Shown: one piece after another, positions 30,577 through 41,538 of the stretch
Layout of the letters: each line of letters starts with the position of its first letter
Position numbering within the stretch: position 1 is the first letter of the stretch
From: Coniella vitis
Lineage: Eukaryota; Ascomycota; Sordariomycetes; Diaporthales; Schizoparmaceae
Direction of reading: 5' to 3'
DNA: 64,000 nucleotides
Assembly (NCBI GenBank): GCA_011317545.1
Contig: WUJK01000010.1
Location: forward strand, 1 to 64,000
The notes under the pieces: model-generated
Databases searched by the model: none
Told to the model about the DNA's origin: nothing
Seen by the model: only the letters and a program-made list of their open reading frames with translations
Program-made: the position numbers and the translations under genes

Positions 30577-32907
30577 TTACTGGCTGGCTGAACCACCGCC
30601 GTTATGACGCGGCTTTGATGATTCTGGCCCTCGGTTGATAGAATTCCACTTACTGCGTGGAGCAGGAGACCTTCCGTTAGGGCCATGACGGGGGGATTGG
30701 TGGGGTGAGTGAGCGTGCGTGTGCCAGTGCGGCCTCGTAGAGGGTTGTGTCCCTTGTCTTGTGGGAGGCTGATTGGCCAGGTTGTGCTGAGGCCGAGTAG
30801 GTGACTGTACAGAATGGCGATTGACGGGCCTTGCTGGAGGTTGATTCGTGGGCTGCGCTGAAGGCTTGTTGGTTGGCCCAGTGGGAGGATTGTGGGTTGG
30901 GCCTGCTGCTGTTGAATGAGCATGTTGGGGTCGCTCTGGGCGAGAATGGGCGCGGACCAATGTATCTGGAATCGTGCCAGGGACTGGCGGATTCATCCCG
31001 TTGCGATGTGCCAAGCCATAAAAGGCCGCAGGTCGTATTTCTGGGATGAATGGCCCATGAATTACCCGGGAAGGCTCTTGAGCGGGAGGTTGAGCCAGAC
31101 CTGGGATGGCAGCGATCTTGGTATTGATCTGCCGCACTTGGTTATTCCTTGCCTCACGCTCTAACTTAAGAGAGCTGTGCAAAGTCTGTGACAATCTGTT
31201 GTGCTGCGCCTCAAACCACTTTGTGCGTTCGTGGTCTGCAATGGCCTGCTGCTCTCGATCGAGATTCCGATCCGCTTCTTGTTCAGCCTTGTGCTTGGCC
31301 AACTCTACCGCAACGTCAGCCTTGTGCTTAGCCAAGCCTGAATTGAATTCATCAAGAATTTCCTGCTTGATTCGCTCCTCGCGCTGCCCGTTCTCCTCAT
31401 GCTGTTGCTGCCTCAGGGCGTTGAAGGCTTCTCGCAGCTCCTGATTCTGACGACGGCATTCCTCCAAACTACCTGACGGCACACTTTGCTCCAAGTTCTG
31501 AATTCTTGTCTCAACCTGATGGAATCTATGGCCAAGATTTCTCACTTGACCGCTCTGGGCGTCCAACCTGGCTGCGCAAGTGTTCAAGTTGGACTCGGTC
31601 TTCTCGACTCTCTTCTTCAATGCTTCTGTTTCGGCCTTAACGGTTCCCACAACCTCGGCAAACAATGGACGGCACTGCTCTGCGAATTTCTGACTCAAAG
31701 ATTGGACGGTGAATTCGGGCTCTACTTCGAACTCTTCAAGGCTCCGTTTACCTGTCGATCGCTCACGCGGCTGGGTAACAAACAAGGAAGAAGACGATGG
31801 TGGCGTCTCTGTCGCACCGTGAAATCCCTGGGAACGCGAAGGGCCTGGGGTTGCGGGCAAAAAGGCTGCGGCGGCAAACCGAGCAGGAATCGGTGAGACT
31901 GGCGATAATCTTGAGGTTGATGCCACTTGGATGGATTCTAACCCTGGTGTGAGCATTTGTGAGGACGGTGTCTCTTCAATAGATCGCTCGACGCGGGCTT
32001 CTCGTGCTAGCCTGTGGCGGTTGCGCTCCCTCCTGCTCTTGTGCTTTCTTTTCCTGACACCAAAATTGCCACCCTTGGAACTTTGGTCCGGACAGGTACG
32101 GGCACGTGAGCCGTCTGGGTTGCGCTCGAGCATGCGACCTCTAGGTCGCTCGCCACCACGAGACTTGGCTCTGCCATCGCGGCTCACGTTGCCTTTGCCC
32201 TTGGGGGAGCGGATTGCAGGCCACTCCGCATCCACGTCGGAAGATGGCGGAGGCGAGAATAATCCGTCAGTCGGTACTTGGTTGTGTTTCTTGGGTCGCG
32301 AGGCTCCAGTCTCGATTGCAGACGTTGGGCTTGTGTGGTCGGTACTGTTCGGTGCCAACGCTTGGTTAGTCGCGCGAATCGGAATGATGAACATCATTCG
32401 TGGTTTTGGCAGCTCGGAGAAGGTTTGGACTGACATGTTTGCACCTCGACACACGGATTTGCTTCTTGTCACTGGGGGTTCAGTCAAGCGTATTGAGACA
32501 GGCGGTTTAGAAGGCCTGTACTCGGATGAACTTGACTCGGAGCTATCCGACTCCATGCCTGAAGCATCAGAAGACGAAAGGTCGTACTTGATTCTCACTG
32601 GTGTCGAACTTCGACGGTCCGCCGCCTGGATATGAGGTGCCACCATCGTAGAGGGGGTGGACTGATGGATTCCAAAGGGTGGTCTGACCATGGCTGCTTC
32701 CTCAATGTCTTCGGATTTGATGCGTGAAAAGTAGTTTTCTGCTGGATTCTCACGTTTGATGTTTCTTTGATAATTATGACAAAAACACTCTTCGAGAACC
32801 TGTTTGCCGGGTCCAGCGTCCTGGATCATCTTCATTTCATCCATGTCATACTTGGCAGGGTTGATTTCGGTGCAACGGTTGAAACCGTTGGAGCCATCAC
32901 TGCACAT
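30577..32907 (-). CDS. Large coiled-coil, proline-rich protein of unknown function
   Basis: Single open frame of 776 aa from the ATG at 32907. I do not recognise a family. The N-terminal ~60 residues contain Cys/His residues (EECFCHNYQR) and a charged segment. Residues about 60-380 are Ser/Pro/Arg-rich and look disordered, with basic patches (RKRKHKSRRERNRHRLARE) that could act as a nuclear localisation signal. Residues about 390-600 are a long charged heptad-rich stretch (many Glu, Gln, Lys, Arg) expected to form a coiled coil. The last ~130 residues are a Pro/Thr/Gln/His-rich tail with loosely repeated PT-N-x-P units. The overall shape suggests a nuclear scaffold or DNA-associated protein, but that is inference. 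A short upstream exon cannot be excluded. Confidence 0.65.
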   Translation of the reverse strand: MCSDGSNGFNRCTEINPAKYDMDEMKMIQDAGPGKQVLEECFCHNYQRNIKRENPAENYFSRIKSEDIEEAAMVRPPFGIHQSTPSTMVAPHIQAADRRSSTPVRIKYDLSSSDASGMESDSSESSSSEYRPSKPPVSIRLTEPPVTRSKSVCRGANMSVQTFSELPKPRMMFIIPIRATNQALAPNSTDHTSPTSAIETGASRPKKHNQVPTDGLFSPPPSSDVDAEWPAIRSPKGKGNVSRDGRAKSRGGERPRGRMLERNPDGSRARTCPDQSSKGGNFGVRKRKHKSRRERNRHRLAREARVERSIEETPSSQMLTPGLESIQVASTSRLSPVSPIPARFAAAAFLPATPGPSRSQGFHGATETPPSSSSLFVTQPRERSTGKRSLEEFEVEPEFTVQSLSQKFAEQCRPLFAEVVGTVKAETEALKKRVEKTESNLNTCAARLDAQSGQVRNLGHRFHQVETRIQNLEQSVPSGSLEECRRQNQELREAFNALRQQQHEENGQREERIKQEILDEFNSGLAKHKADVAVELAKHKAEQEADRNLDREQQAIADHERTKWFEAQHNRLSQTLHSSLKLEREARNNQVRQINTKIAAIPGLAQPPAQEPSRVIHGPFIPEIRPAAFYGLAHRNGMNPPVPGTIPDTLVRAHSRPERPQHAHSTAAGPTHNPPTGPTNKPSAQPTNQPPARPVNRHSVQSPTRPQHNLANQPPTRQGTQPSTRPHWHTHAHSPHQSPRHGPNGRSPAPRSKWNSINRGPESSKPRHNGGGSASQ

Positions 32908-34941
32908 GGCCAAAGGACAAGGTGGAGGTCACTAGGTCGCAAACTAGAGAACAAAATGGGGTGGTCGTGGATGTGTGTTCAGCCAAATCGAAACCAGACA
33001 AGGAAGCAAACAAGACTCCTGGTTTTAATCAAGGTATTCCAACGCGTCGCGTCTTCACTTCTCAGACCGCAAAATCGCGCCTGAACACGACAGGACCATA
33101 GAGGTTTGAATGGGCTGGGTTCGCCGGGACGTTTGAGATCATTTCCAGCACACCCTGCCGCGTGTGCGCTGTGCGCTGTGCAATACTATGTATCTTAAGT
33201 CGGTGCACAAAAACATTTCACAGTATGAGGGCCTGAGCGGCGAAGCAAGAAGCAATTCTGCTAAACTCTGCTCTCAGCAGAAGCACAGCACCCTTGACGA
33301 CTGTCTAAGACGTAGCAACGATTGGTGGAAAGTAGCGTAGCAAAGGGGCACACCTGCAGACCGATCATGATATGTGCCAGGTTCCTTCCTGAGACGGTGC
33401 TGATATGGCAAGAGACTTGGTAAGCTCTCGCGGGGCGCCTTGGACCTTACGGTGGCAAGCAAACAGGCAGACCGGTCGAATATCGATTTGTACTCGCTTG
33501 GGAGCTGTAAGCAAGGGTAAGCCCTGGGATACAGAGTATTTCATGTAAAGCGCGTGATTGGAAGGCAAGACTGCTTTTCTTTTACTGACCAAGCGAACTT
33601 GCATATCTCAACCTTGATATGTAGCTCGGTGAGCAGCCGCAGAACCAATTCCAAAGCCATTGCGAGCTTTACAGCACCTTTTCTGGCCTCAACAACTTCT
33701 TTTGATATGCCAGACGTGGTGGCGGTGTCGTGATGGAGCATGTCATGGCGCTGAACAATGTGATGCTTTGCTGCTCGCGTAAATTGCCGCTTATCACATC
33801 TCTGGTGCACTTGCCAGTTAATTGGCCCTCTCCGTAATCACGCTTTGCAAGAAGCAAGCTTTTGCCGTTTGAAGGGGGAATAAAGAAAAGATTAAGCACA
33901 CTCGAAAAGTTGCAGAAGCACTGATATCTTGTTTGAGAACGTTGTAGTCGGAAACTTCACAATGGGAGGTTGTCAGTTGACCATGGCTTACTCATCCTTG
34001 GTGCGGTGATTGAATAATGATACAAAGTACATTGAGAAAGCCGTCAACGGCCAAGCTGTTGATTACCTAAGACATTCAACCTCATGCCAAGCTTGTATCC
34101 GGCGTCGCCCTTTAGCCGGCTCGGATCTCTCCGCTCTCCGCCCCGCGACGGTTGACGGTGGAGCAAAGTACCTAAGTACCGAGACTTGGCAGCAGCACCG
34201 CCGCCATCGGGAGCCTTGACGTTCAGCACCCGACCGAGTCAGGGTGGGGGCGCAGGAAGAAGAAGTAGAAACGGGAAATGGGAGTAAGAAAAAGAATGGC
34301 CTAGACAAAGAGACGGGAGGTGGTCCTCCATGGTTCAAAACAAAGATTCGGCTGTTCCGTTTGCCATTGCCCTGAGCTCTACCGGGCCTGACTCTGCTAG
34401 CCCTGCTCTTTCGACTTCTGGAACAACCATTGCTTACCGCTTAGAGGGTCCTCGCGGGCTTCCCAAGACGCTGGCCAGCGGGTCGTCCACTCACCAATGA
34501 GCGGTGCCTGATAAGCGTGCAGGGAGGACCCTGTAGATCTCTCACCTCCTACAAATCTCTATCTAGCGGCCGATAACCTTTCATCCACATCTAGAAACAT
34601 ACGTGACGGTGGCTTTCCATTCCCTCGGCCAGGCGGGCCCACCTTGGGTGAGTCGGGAGTGGTGGGCCACACGAGAGAAGAAAGAAAGAAAGTTGAGGAC
34701 ATGGCCTTTCTCGCTCCGTACCCAGCTCGTAAACGGCTTTGCTGCCCCATTCCTGCATCTTCTCCTTCGCTTCGTCTCCTTCATCACTTGTCTTGTTTCG
34801 TCGGTTCCTTTTCCTTATCTCGAGTTACACAGGCTTGGTGTGTAAAACTTTTGCTGTTGCTGCTTTTTGTGACCTTGCGAGCTTTCGACACAGTACTCCT
34901 TGCACCGTCTGGCCACGCACTGTCGTAACCGATATCCAAAG
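32908..34941. other. Long intergenic region between divergent genes
   Basis: Two kilobases with only short overlapping frames. It must hold the promoters of the coiled-coil protein gene (left) and the allantoinase gene (right). The allantoinase leader near 34800-34930 is pyrimidine-rich. I see no repeat, tRNA or conserved coding sequence. Confidence 0.45.
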
Positions 34942-36679
34942 ATGGCTGTTCAAGAAGCTGGGATTCAGGACGCTCCATCGATCGTGTTGGTCTCAACGCG
35001 AGCTGTTCTCACCCAGCCAGACGACTCCCTCGTCGTGAGCCCAGCCACCATCCAAATCTCCCCAGCAACCGGCAAGATCACGTCCATTGTCCCCGAGATT
35101 CTGCCTGCCTCATCCTTTGCCCCGTCGACCGTCTACGTCGACCATTCGCCCAAGTTGCTTCTTCCAGGCCTCGTCGATGCCCATGTCCACCTCAACGAGC
35201 CAGGTCGCACGCAATGGGAAGGCTTTGCAACAGGCACGCGTGCTGCAGCCTCAGGCGGCGTAACGACTGTGATTGACATGCCGCTCAATGCAATCCCACC
35301 GACCACGACTGTCCAGGGCTTTGACGAAAAGCTGGCGGCTAGCCAGGGTCAATGCTGGGTCGATGTTGGTTTCTATGGTGGTGTGATCCCTGGCAATGCA
35401 GATGAGCTCGTGCCTTTGGTAGAGAAGGGTGTGCGAGGATTCAAGGGTTTCCTAATCGAGAGTGGTGTAAGTTTTGGCGGCGTTGAACCTCTCTACCTTA
35501 CTTGGAGGGCATGATTCCAGGACAACAACGACAGTCAGACGGCGTGAAGAAAGGAAAACACCTAACTTTGACGAATGCGTACAGGTCGAAGAATTCCCAG
35601 CCGTCTCATCAACCGACATCGCTCTCGCAATGCGCACCCTCGCCTCCCACCCAACAACCCTCATGTTCCACGCCGAGATGCTTCCCCCTATCGCCGACAG
35701 CGTAGGCGACGCCGTGCAAACCTCGGAACCACCCCTGGCCCCGACCGGCGAACTCACCTCCTACACCACCTTTCTCGAATCCCGCCCCCCCTCTTTCGAA
35801 ACCTATGCTCTCGACGAAATTCTCTCCCTCGCCCACCTCGCACCTCAACTCCACCTGCACATCGTCCACCTTTCCGCAACAGAATGCATTCCCATCCTCC
35901 GCCGCGCCCGTGAAAGTGGCATCAATATTACAGCCGAAACCTGCTTCCACTACCTCGGCTTGGCATCAGAAGATATTGAAGACGGCGACACGCGTCACAA
36001 GTGCTGCCCGCCGATCCGCTCGCAGACAAACCAAGATAAACTCTGGGAGGAGCTGTGCCTTGCTGACCAGTCTAAGAGCGTGCTGCAGACGGTCGTGTCA
36101 GATCATAGCCCTTGCACACCTGAGCTAAAGTTGCTTCCGCAGCACCTGCAGCATGAGACCGCGCGGGTAGATGATGTGACAGGGCCGTTGTTGCATGCTG
36201 ATTCGGGTGTTGATGTCACAATGCCTGGAGAGGTTCAGAAGAGCACCAACAAGGCTATTGCAACAGGTGATTTCTTTGCTGCGTGGGGTGGCATCTCGTC
36301 TGTCGGATTGGGCTTGCCCATCTTGCACACCGAGGCCAAAGCCCGTTCAACCACAACCACCCTCGATATTGTTGATATTGTCCGACTGTGCTCGCAGGCA
36401 ACGGCCAAGCAAGTCGGCCTGGCGCATCGCAAGGGTGGGCTGAAAGTTGGTCTGGACGCAGATGTGTGCGTCTTTGATGACGCCGAGCAGTGGGTCCTTG
36501 AGTCGCACGGCATGCACTGGAAGAATCGGTGTTCGCCGTGGGAGGGCAAGCGATTCACGGGTCGGGTTAAGGAGACGTGGTTGAGGGGTACCAAGGTGTA
36601 CGAGTTCGGGGCTGGCAAGAATGGATTTGTGACAGAGAGCCCAGTGGGTGTCGCTATTACAGAGAAGAGAACGGTTTGA
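34942..36679 (+). CDS. DAL1: Allantoinase (purine catabolism)
   Basis: Two exons (34942-35466, 35585-36679; 118-nt GT-AG intron) give 539 aa. The amidohydrolase metal ligands are all visible: HVHLNEPGR near residue 80 (two His), the Lys to be carboxylated in RGFKGF (about 168), His in FHAEM, His in HIVHLS and the catalytic Asp in SDHSPC. The order and spacing match cyclic amidohydrolases, and the HLNEPGR and SDHSPC signatures point to allantoinase rather than dihydropyrimidinase or dihydroorotase. The enzyme opens allantoin to allantoate, letting the fungus use purines as nitrogen. Such genes are usually under nitrogen catabolite control by GATA factors; I did not map sites. No other purine-degradation gene is next to it. 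Confidence 0.93.
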
Positions 36680-37063
36680 TAGATGCCGATTGAAAACAGG
36701 TAAAGCTAGCATGCATTTCACCTAGTAGTGCCTGGAAAGGTAAATGAAAGATGCTGAACGTAGCAGGCTTGGTTGAATGTGGTAAGATGCAGGATGTCTT
36801 TTCTCATGTCGCAGCAAAGCAACATATTAGCTGAAGGATTTTTTTCTTACGTACTATGTAGTAATGAACATCATGAGGGCGAATGCCAAGAAGCACATAA
36901 GCAAAATTTACGGTGCGGTGCGTCTTGCGAATCAAGGTGTTGTGTGACATTGCTGCGGCCTATCTGCGTAACAATGATGTTGGATTACCAGGTAATGCCT
37001 GTAACAGCTAGAGTATGAGAATATAAAGTTAAAATTTTAAAGTGCTTTCAACAATTGATCAAT
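36680..37063. other. Intergenic between allantoinase and tRNA
   Basis: About 380 bases with no supported coding sequence. AT content rises towards the tRNA gene. Confidence 0.5.
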
Positions 37064-37162
37064 GGTCCCGTAGCTCAGCTGGTTAGAGCGTGGTACTAAT
37101 ATCTCCTCAGAGAGGAATATATAGTGATGCCAAGGTCGCGAGTTCGATCCTCTCCGGGACCA
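37064..37162 (+). tRNA. tRNA-Ile (anticodon AAT) with a 25-nt intron
   Basis: A full cloverleaf can be drawn. The 7-bp acceptor stem is GGTCCCG with CGGGACC, and A is the discriminator. The D arm GCTC...GAGC holds the A-box. The anticodon stem TGGTA/TGCCA encloses loop CTAATA-A with anticodon AAT at 37098-37100. The T arm GCGAG TTCGATC CTCTC holds the B-box GTTCGATCC. The intron (37102-37126) sits one base 3' of the anticodon, the standard place for nuclear tRNA introns. The T stem has one C-T mismatch (second pair). A T-run after 37166 can serve as the polymerase III terminator. Confidence 0.93.
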
Positions 37163-37242
37163 TCGTCTTTTTAGTTCTTTTCTTTTCATTTTGCCTTTCT
37201 GCATCTTTTTCTCTTTCCCTTCTCCCTTGTTTCATTTCTTTT

Positions 37243-37259
37243 GGGGGGGGGGGGGGGGG
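37243..37259. repeat. 17-base poly-G run
   Basis: An uninterrupted run of 17 G lies in a pyrimidine-rich context about 80 bp beyond the tRNA gene. Such runs are prone to length variation and sequencing error. Confidence 0.95.
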
Positions 37260-38538
37260 CCTTAGGTGCTTAAAATTCGCGCTCCTACTTCACAGCAGCG
37301 TGCCCCCCGTCTTCTCACTCATCGACTTCCCATTTTATACTTACTTCTAACTTCCGGTTGCTCTACTGTGACAATAACCTTGATCTCCTCAACTCCGTAC
37401 CGCTTCTTTTTGAATCAGTTTCCTGACCGAAGTTGGGCCATAGTAGGAGGAAAGTCGTGACTTACGAGACGACTTTCTGGAAATGACCTCAAATACCTTG
37501 AGAAATACGAGAGGGTGTTTCATGCCGGAGGCTTGCCCTTTTGCCAACGACATTGATTTCGATTTTGTATCTGAACACAGGTAGTAGTATGTGCAAAGGT
37601 CGTTTGTGAAAGGGGAGCAATGCCACTTACAAGTTATGTGTGCTGGTCCTATATCATATCTATGGGCTTCGCAATATAGTAAGGAAGGTTTTTCATTCTC
37701 TATGTCCCTCGGTTACTTCTTATGCTGCTCGTAATTGTAAACATGAGTATTCTAACTTTCAGTTCGTGTTACAAGACGACTTTATTAACTTTGGCACGTT
37801 TATTCCTGTCGAGATATCTAGAAGCGAATAAAAGTTAGATAGTCTTACAAACTGTGTTCCCTGAGCTACTCTGCCAACTGTTCTGGGCTCTCTGCGTTCG
37901 AATTCTATAGCAATTACATGGATAGACAGCTGGATTTGAAGCTTTTTTCTTGGCATCCGCTGTCAGCCTGCGGAAATGGTGCCTTCTTGTTTTGATCCAA
38001 CATTTCTAGGAGCTTCCACGTCCGGTGGTGCATCGCCGACAGACCTAGATACGGTGCACGGAGCTGTTTGAGGAGTTGTTGGTTTGGTCAGACGTGGCGA
38101 AGCATCCTTCTGCTGTCTATGATATCGATCAACATGAGCTCATACATAGGCTTTCAGCTCGTCATCTCGCTCGTCCAGGAAGGTGTGAAGCGAGTTCTCG
38201 TCCAAATCGAAGAATCCGTGCTTTGACTCAGCATTATATCTTCCAAATACTCCCTGCACAGTTTGTGACTACAGTTATCCAAAGATTGGTTTCGAGTCGT
38301 CAAAGTGATGACCCATCCAATTTTACGAGCACTGGGGAGTTGGAAGGGGCCACTGCCAGTCTGGAAATACTGCATGAGAACAATACCTTAAGGCAGGAGA
38401 TAAAACCGTCGACAATGGGCTGAAGTCCTCTTGCAAGAAGCAATACACAATGACAACACAACTCTTGTAGTCTAACCAAGGAACCGCGAGTTTAACAAGC
38501 TTTCTAAAGGCTGGAACGGCTATTTTTGGTGGCTAATA

Positions 38539-38970
38539 GTGGTACGGAACGAACTTTACACGGCCTTTGGTCTTTGGATTGATTATTGCTTTAGATCACA
38601 TGTTCAACACTGGGAGCAAGCTCAGCATAGAGATAGTGTTTTGTGCTATTGGCCACAGCTTGAAAGCTGGTTTTGTGGTGATCGTGAGTACAACGATTTG
38701 GATGATTTAACTGTAGCTGAATGTGGCACGTGTTCATGTTGTCAGAGGACTCCCAAGGCGATAAAAGATGTAACTCGACCGTGCCGGTCTGCGCTATTCA
38801 ATAGAAAAAGAAAGTCCGGTTTTACAGACTCTATTTCGAGCACATTAATAGAATATATCATCTTCAAGTTTATACATCGACTTCGGCACGCAATCGAGAT
38901 AAAAGGCACGTATTTGCTCACCAATCCCAGATATCTTGTTCCGAATCCGTACCTGCAACTGTCTTTTTGA
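38539..38970 (+). pseudogene. Possible gene relic, unknown
   Basis: A 143-codon frame with a Cys-rich stretch (CGTCSCC) in the middle and no recognised domain. It could be an exon of a decayed or unrecognised gene, or chance. I include it only because it is the longest plausible frame in a 2.3-kb gene-free strip. Confidence 0.15.
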
Positions 38971-39469
38971 TGCGTCTAGTCATGGAGATATTGTCATGGA
39001 AGCCCGGAGTTCTCCAGGTCTCCGACGGAGGACAGCTTTGACTATATGAAAGGAGTTCACGATCTATGGATATGCAGAGAAGATGAGAGCAAGAAATAAG
39101 CATAATCAGGACCTAACCCTTACTAGGATCTTTTAATAAGAAAACTGAATATAGAGTTAGATAATCCAGAAAGAAAGAAAGGACCAATCAGAAGTAGACC
39201 GCAAGGACCTGTAGGGGTTCGACAAGAACCAAAAGAGTATATGTCTATTTCTCCAACTATTCTAGGGGTTCTAGCGTAATAGATAGACCGAGAAACTAGA
39301 TAGCTTCGGTAAACGCAGCCAACATAACCCTCCTCGCACAAAGCCCTGGAATAATAGTATAGCCCCGTCCCTCACCGAACGTAGGAGAGTGGAAGTCACC
39401 CTAACAAGTATAGCACAGAAAGTAGGACCCGTCAAATCCTGCACCCATACTATCCTAGTGAGCCCGGCC

Positions 39470-40309
39470 CTAGGCCTGCTGGGCCTTCTGGGCCTTCTGG
39501 CGGTCGCTGGTCCGAGTAGGAGCCGTACTCGTGGTGATAGGTGCCTGCGGGTCGATTTCCTTTTGGTATGCTTTAACGTTGAGGCTCTTTGTGCTGCTGC
39601 CGCTGCTCGAACCCTGGGAGTTCTGCGATTTCACCGATTGACCAGTGTTCGACTCCGTATCCGACACATCCTTCATCTCGGTATCGCTGCCAGCCTTCGA
39701 GGAACCGGAGGAACCGTCGTAGACGGACTCCTCAATGGATAGCAAGGCGCCGGGGATCTCTTTCATCTGGAGCCCCGTCGTAAGTGCGGTCTCGGCCTCG
39801 GCGGAATAGGCCATAGCAACGACAACAAATTGATAGTCCTTGTATTCCTCTTTGATTTTGCTGGCCTTATTAATATCACTTTGCACCTTCGCCCGCATAT
39901 TCGCCCCCGCGTTAGAGTTCTTATTCTCGCACTTGAGCTCGATAATCATGCCTGTCTTTTCCGCAGTAGCGGGAAGAACAAAGTCCGCTGCCATAGAGCT
40001 GTCGGTATAGACTGGCTGTTCGCGGAGAGAATTGTATTTCTTTCGCCCGAGGTCAAAAGAGTGTCGGAATTCCGTCTCGAGTAGCACCTGCGCCGCGACT
40101 TCCCATCCTCCATTGGTTTGGCATACACCCTGCAAGGAGGCATGATTATTTTTAAACATATCGGCAATCGGTTGAGCGATGTTGTAGTCGGTGGTGGATC
40201 CAGTGCGGAGCGAGAGATGGGGAACGTAGAGGAGAGTATCCAAGGGAATAGAAGAAGCATAGGACGCGAAGAGGGTGGCAGCAGCGAGGAGGGAGGTGCA
40301 CAGCTTCAT
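39470..40309 (-). CDS. Predicted secreted protein with PD-(D/E)XK-like pattern
   Basis: 279 aa from the ATG at 40309. The N-terminus (MKLCTSLLAAATLFASYASS) is a clear signal peptide with a likely cut near residue 20. The mature part has an order of motifs typical of PD-(D/E)XK nuclease folds: a helix with Glu (GWEVAAQVLLETEFR, about 69-82), a strand with Asp (AADFVLPA, Asp109), then a strand with E-x-K (IIELKCENK, Glu124 and Lys126), and a helix with Gln/Lys (KVQSDINKAS). The last ~80 residues are Ser/Thr/Gln-rich and look disordered. I know no named family that it matches from reading alone. It lies 3 kb from RIP-mutated transposons, where secreted effector-like genes often lie in fungal pathogens. 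Nuclease activity is inference; the fold can also lose catalysis. Confidence 0.6.
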   Translation of the reverse strand: MKLCTSLLAAATLFASYASSIPLDTLLYVPHLSLRTGSTTDYNIAQPIADMFKNNHASLQGVCQTNGGWEVAAQVLLETEFRHSFDLGRKKYNSLREQPVYTDSSMAADFVLPATAEKTGMIIELKCENKNSNAGANMRAKVQSDINKASKIKEEYKDYQFVVVAMAYSAEAETALTTGLQMKEIPGALLSIEESVYDGSSGSSKAGSDTEMKDVSDTESNTGQSVKSQNSQGSSSGSSTKSLNVKAYQKEIDPQAPITTSTAPTRTSDRQKAQKAQQA

Positions 40310-41538
40310 ATTTCTAGCGAAGAGCAGAAGAGGACGGGCAGAGCAAGGTGTACTATCGGACCCCAAAGGCAAAGAAGTTGAGAGGGTTATAGTAGAAATG
40401 GATATGCTGAGAGGAACGGCTGCGTGCAACGGAAGCGGAAAGAGAAGTGGTATGTAGCGTAAGGGGCGTCGCTCCAGGCGGCGTAAAGGGTGAAGGCGAG
40501 GGGAGTGGTACAGAAGAGAGTATAGATGGAAGAGGGTGAAACGAGAAGCAAGAATTGATAACGGAGAAGTATACAGAAGAGGAACGTAGAGTAGGGGGAA
40601 AACAAATCAAATATAACCACGAGCTACAGGCGTAAGGATAGGGCACTCTCTTCGCACAAGACCAGAGGGGGTAACGCTGCTTAGTGAACCCTAAACGTAG
40701 ATATTCTTACACGTAATCCCATCAGTCCGAATGCTACGACCTAGAGGCCTACGAAAAACGGGGTTCGTCAGATTCCGTTGGGAGGCGTAGGAACTAAATA
40801 TAACCCCAAGTGTTGGACTGGCTCTGTACGTATGTACGTGTGGGTTTGATGGGTTCTGTATCGCTTGTTGGTGGTTGATGTCTAAGTGAAAGAAGAGCAC
40901 GTTGTACGAAGTGTATCCATTCGCCAGCTTACGTACGATCATCACCAGTGTCGTTGGTAACACTCCAACACCAAGAGTTGATCGTTGGATCGAACCCAAA
41001 ACCATGGCCGCCAGAGGCTAAGTTCCTTACGTATGCGAGAGAGTGGAGAGGACGGCAAAGTACTGCGGTACTATGTAGGATACCTCAAGGGTGAGGGCAT
41101 GGATCGTATTGCGAAGATAGGTAGAACGACCGACTCCTCACCAAGTAATAGACTTGGTTGATCTCTACACTCTATGCGCTATAGAAGAAGAAGCGCATAG
41201 TGTTCGAAAGGGAGGAGGTCGCTGCCGCGTATTGCTTAGCTGTTCCAAGGAAAGAAGAGCGATCTCATAATATCGCCTGGCTTACGGAATCTACCGTTGT
41301 TGGTGCTGAGATAGAGGATGAGTAAGCCGTATCCGGTCTAGAGGGTCCCGGCTCGCTATAAATAGCTGGCCGGTTGGCACGCCACGTATCCCTGTCCAGA
41401 CGGTCCCGGTGAACCCTACGGCCTCGAGGAACTACTTTAGAAGAACACCTTTCCACCGAGCCACACTACCATTACTCTTTCTCTTCTTCTACACTGAAGA
41501 ATCTGCCAAGCTGCATCCAAAGGAATCCACTGGAGACT
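40310..41538. other. Intergenic between divergent accessory genes
   Basis: A 1.2-kb stretch with no supported coding sequence. It holds the upstream regions of the secreted protein gene (left) and the 2EXR gene (right). Open frames on the minus strand from 40353 to 40646 look like low-complexity chance frames. Confidence 0.45.

Larger units (their letters stand above)
37163..39469. other. Gene-poor accessory strip
   Basis: No gene can be supported with confidence. A 17-base G homopolymer lies at 37243-37259 just past the tRNA. Two plus-strand frames (38076-38423, 115 codons; 38539-38970, 143 codons with several Cys) have no recognised domain and may be relics of a lost gene. Base composition is more AT-rich than left of the tRNA, but CA and TG are still common, so this strip is not RIP-mutated. 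Confidence 0.45.
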
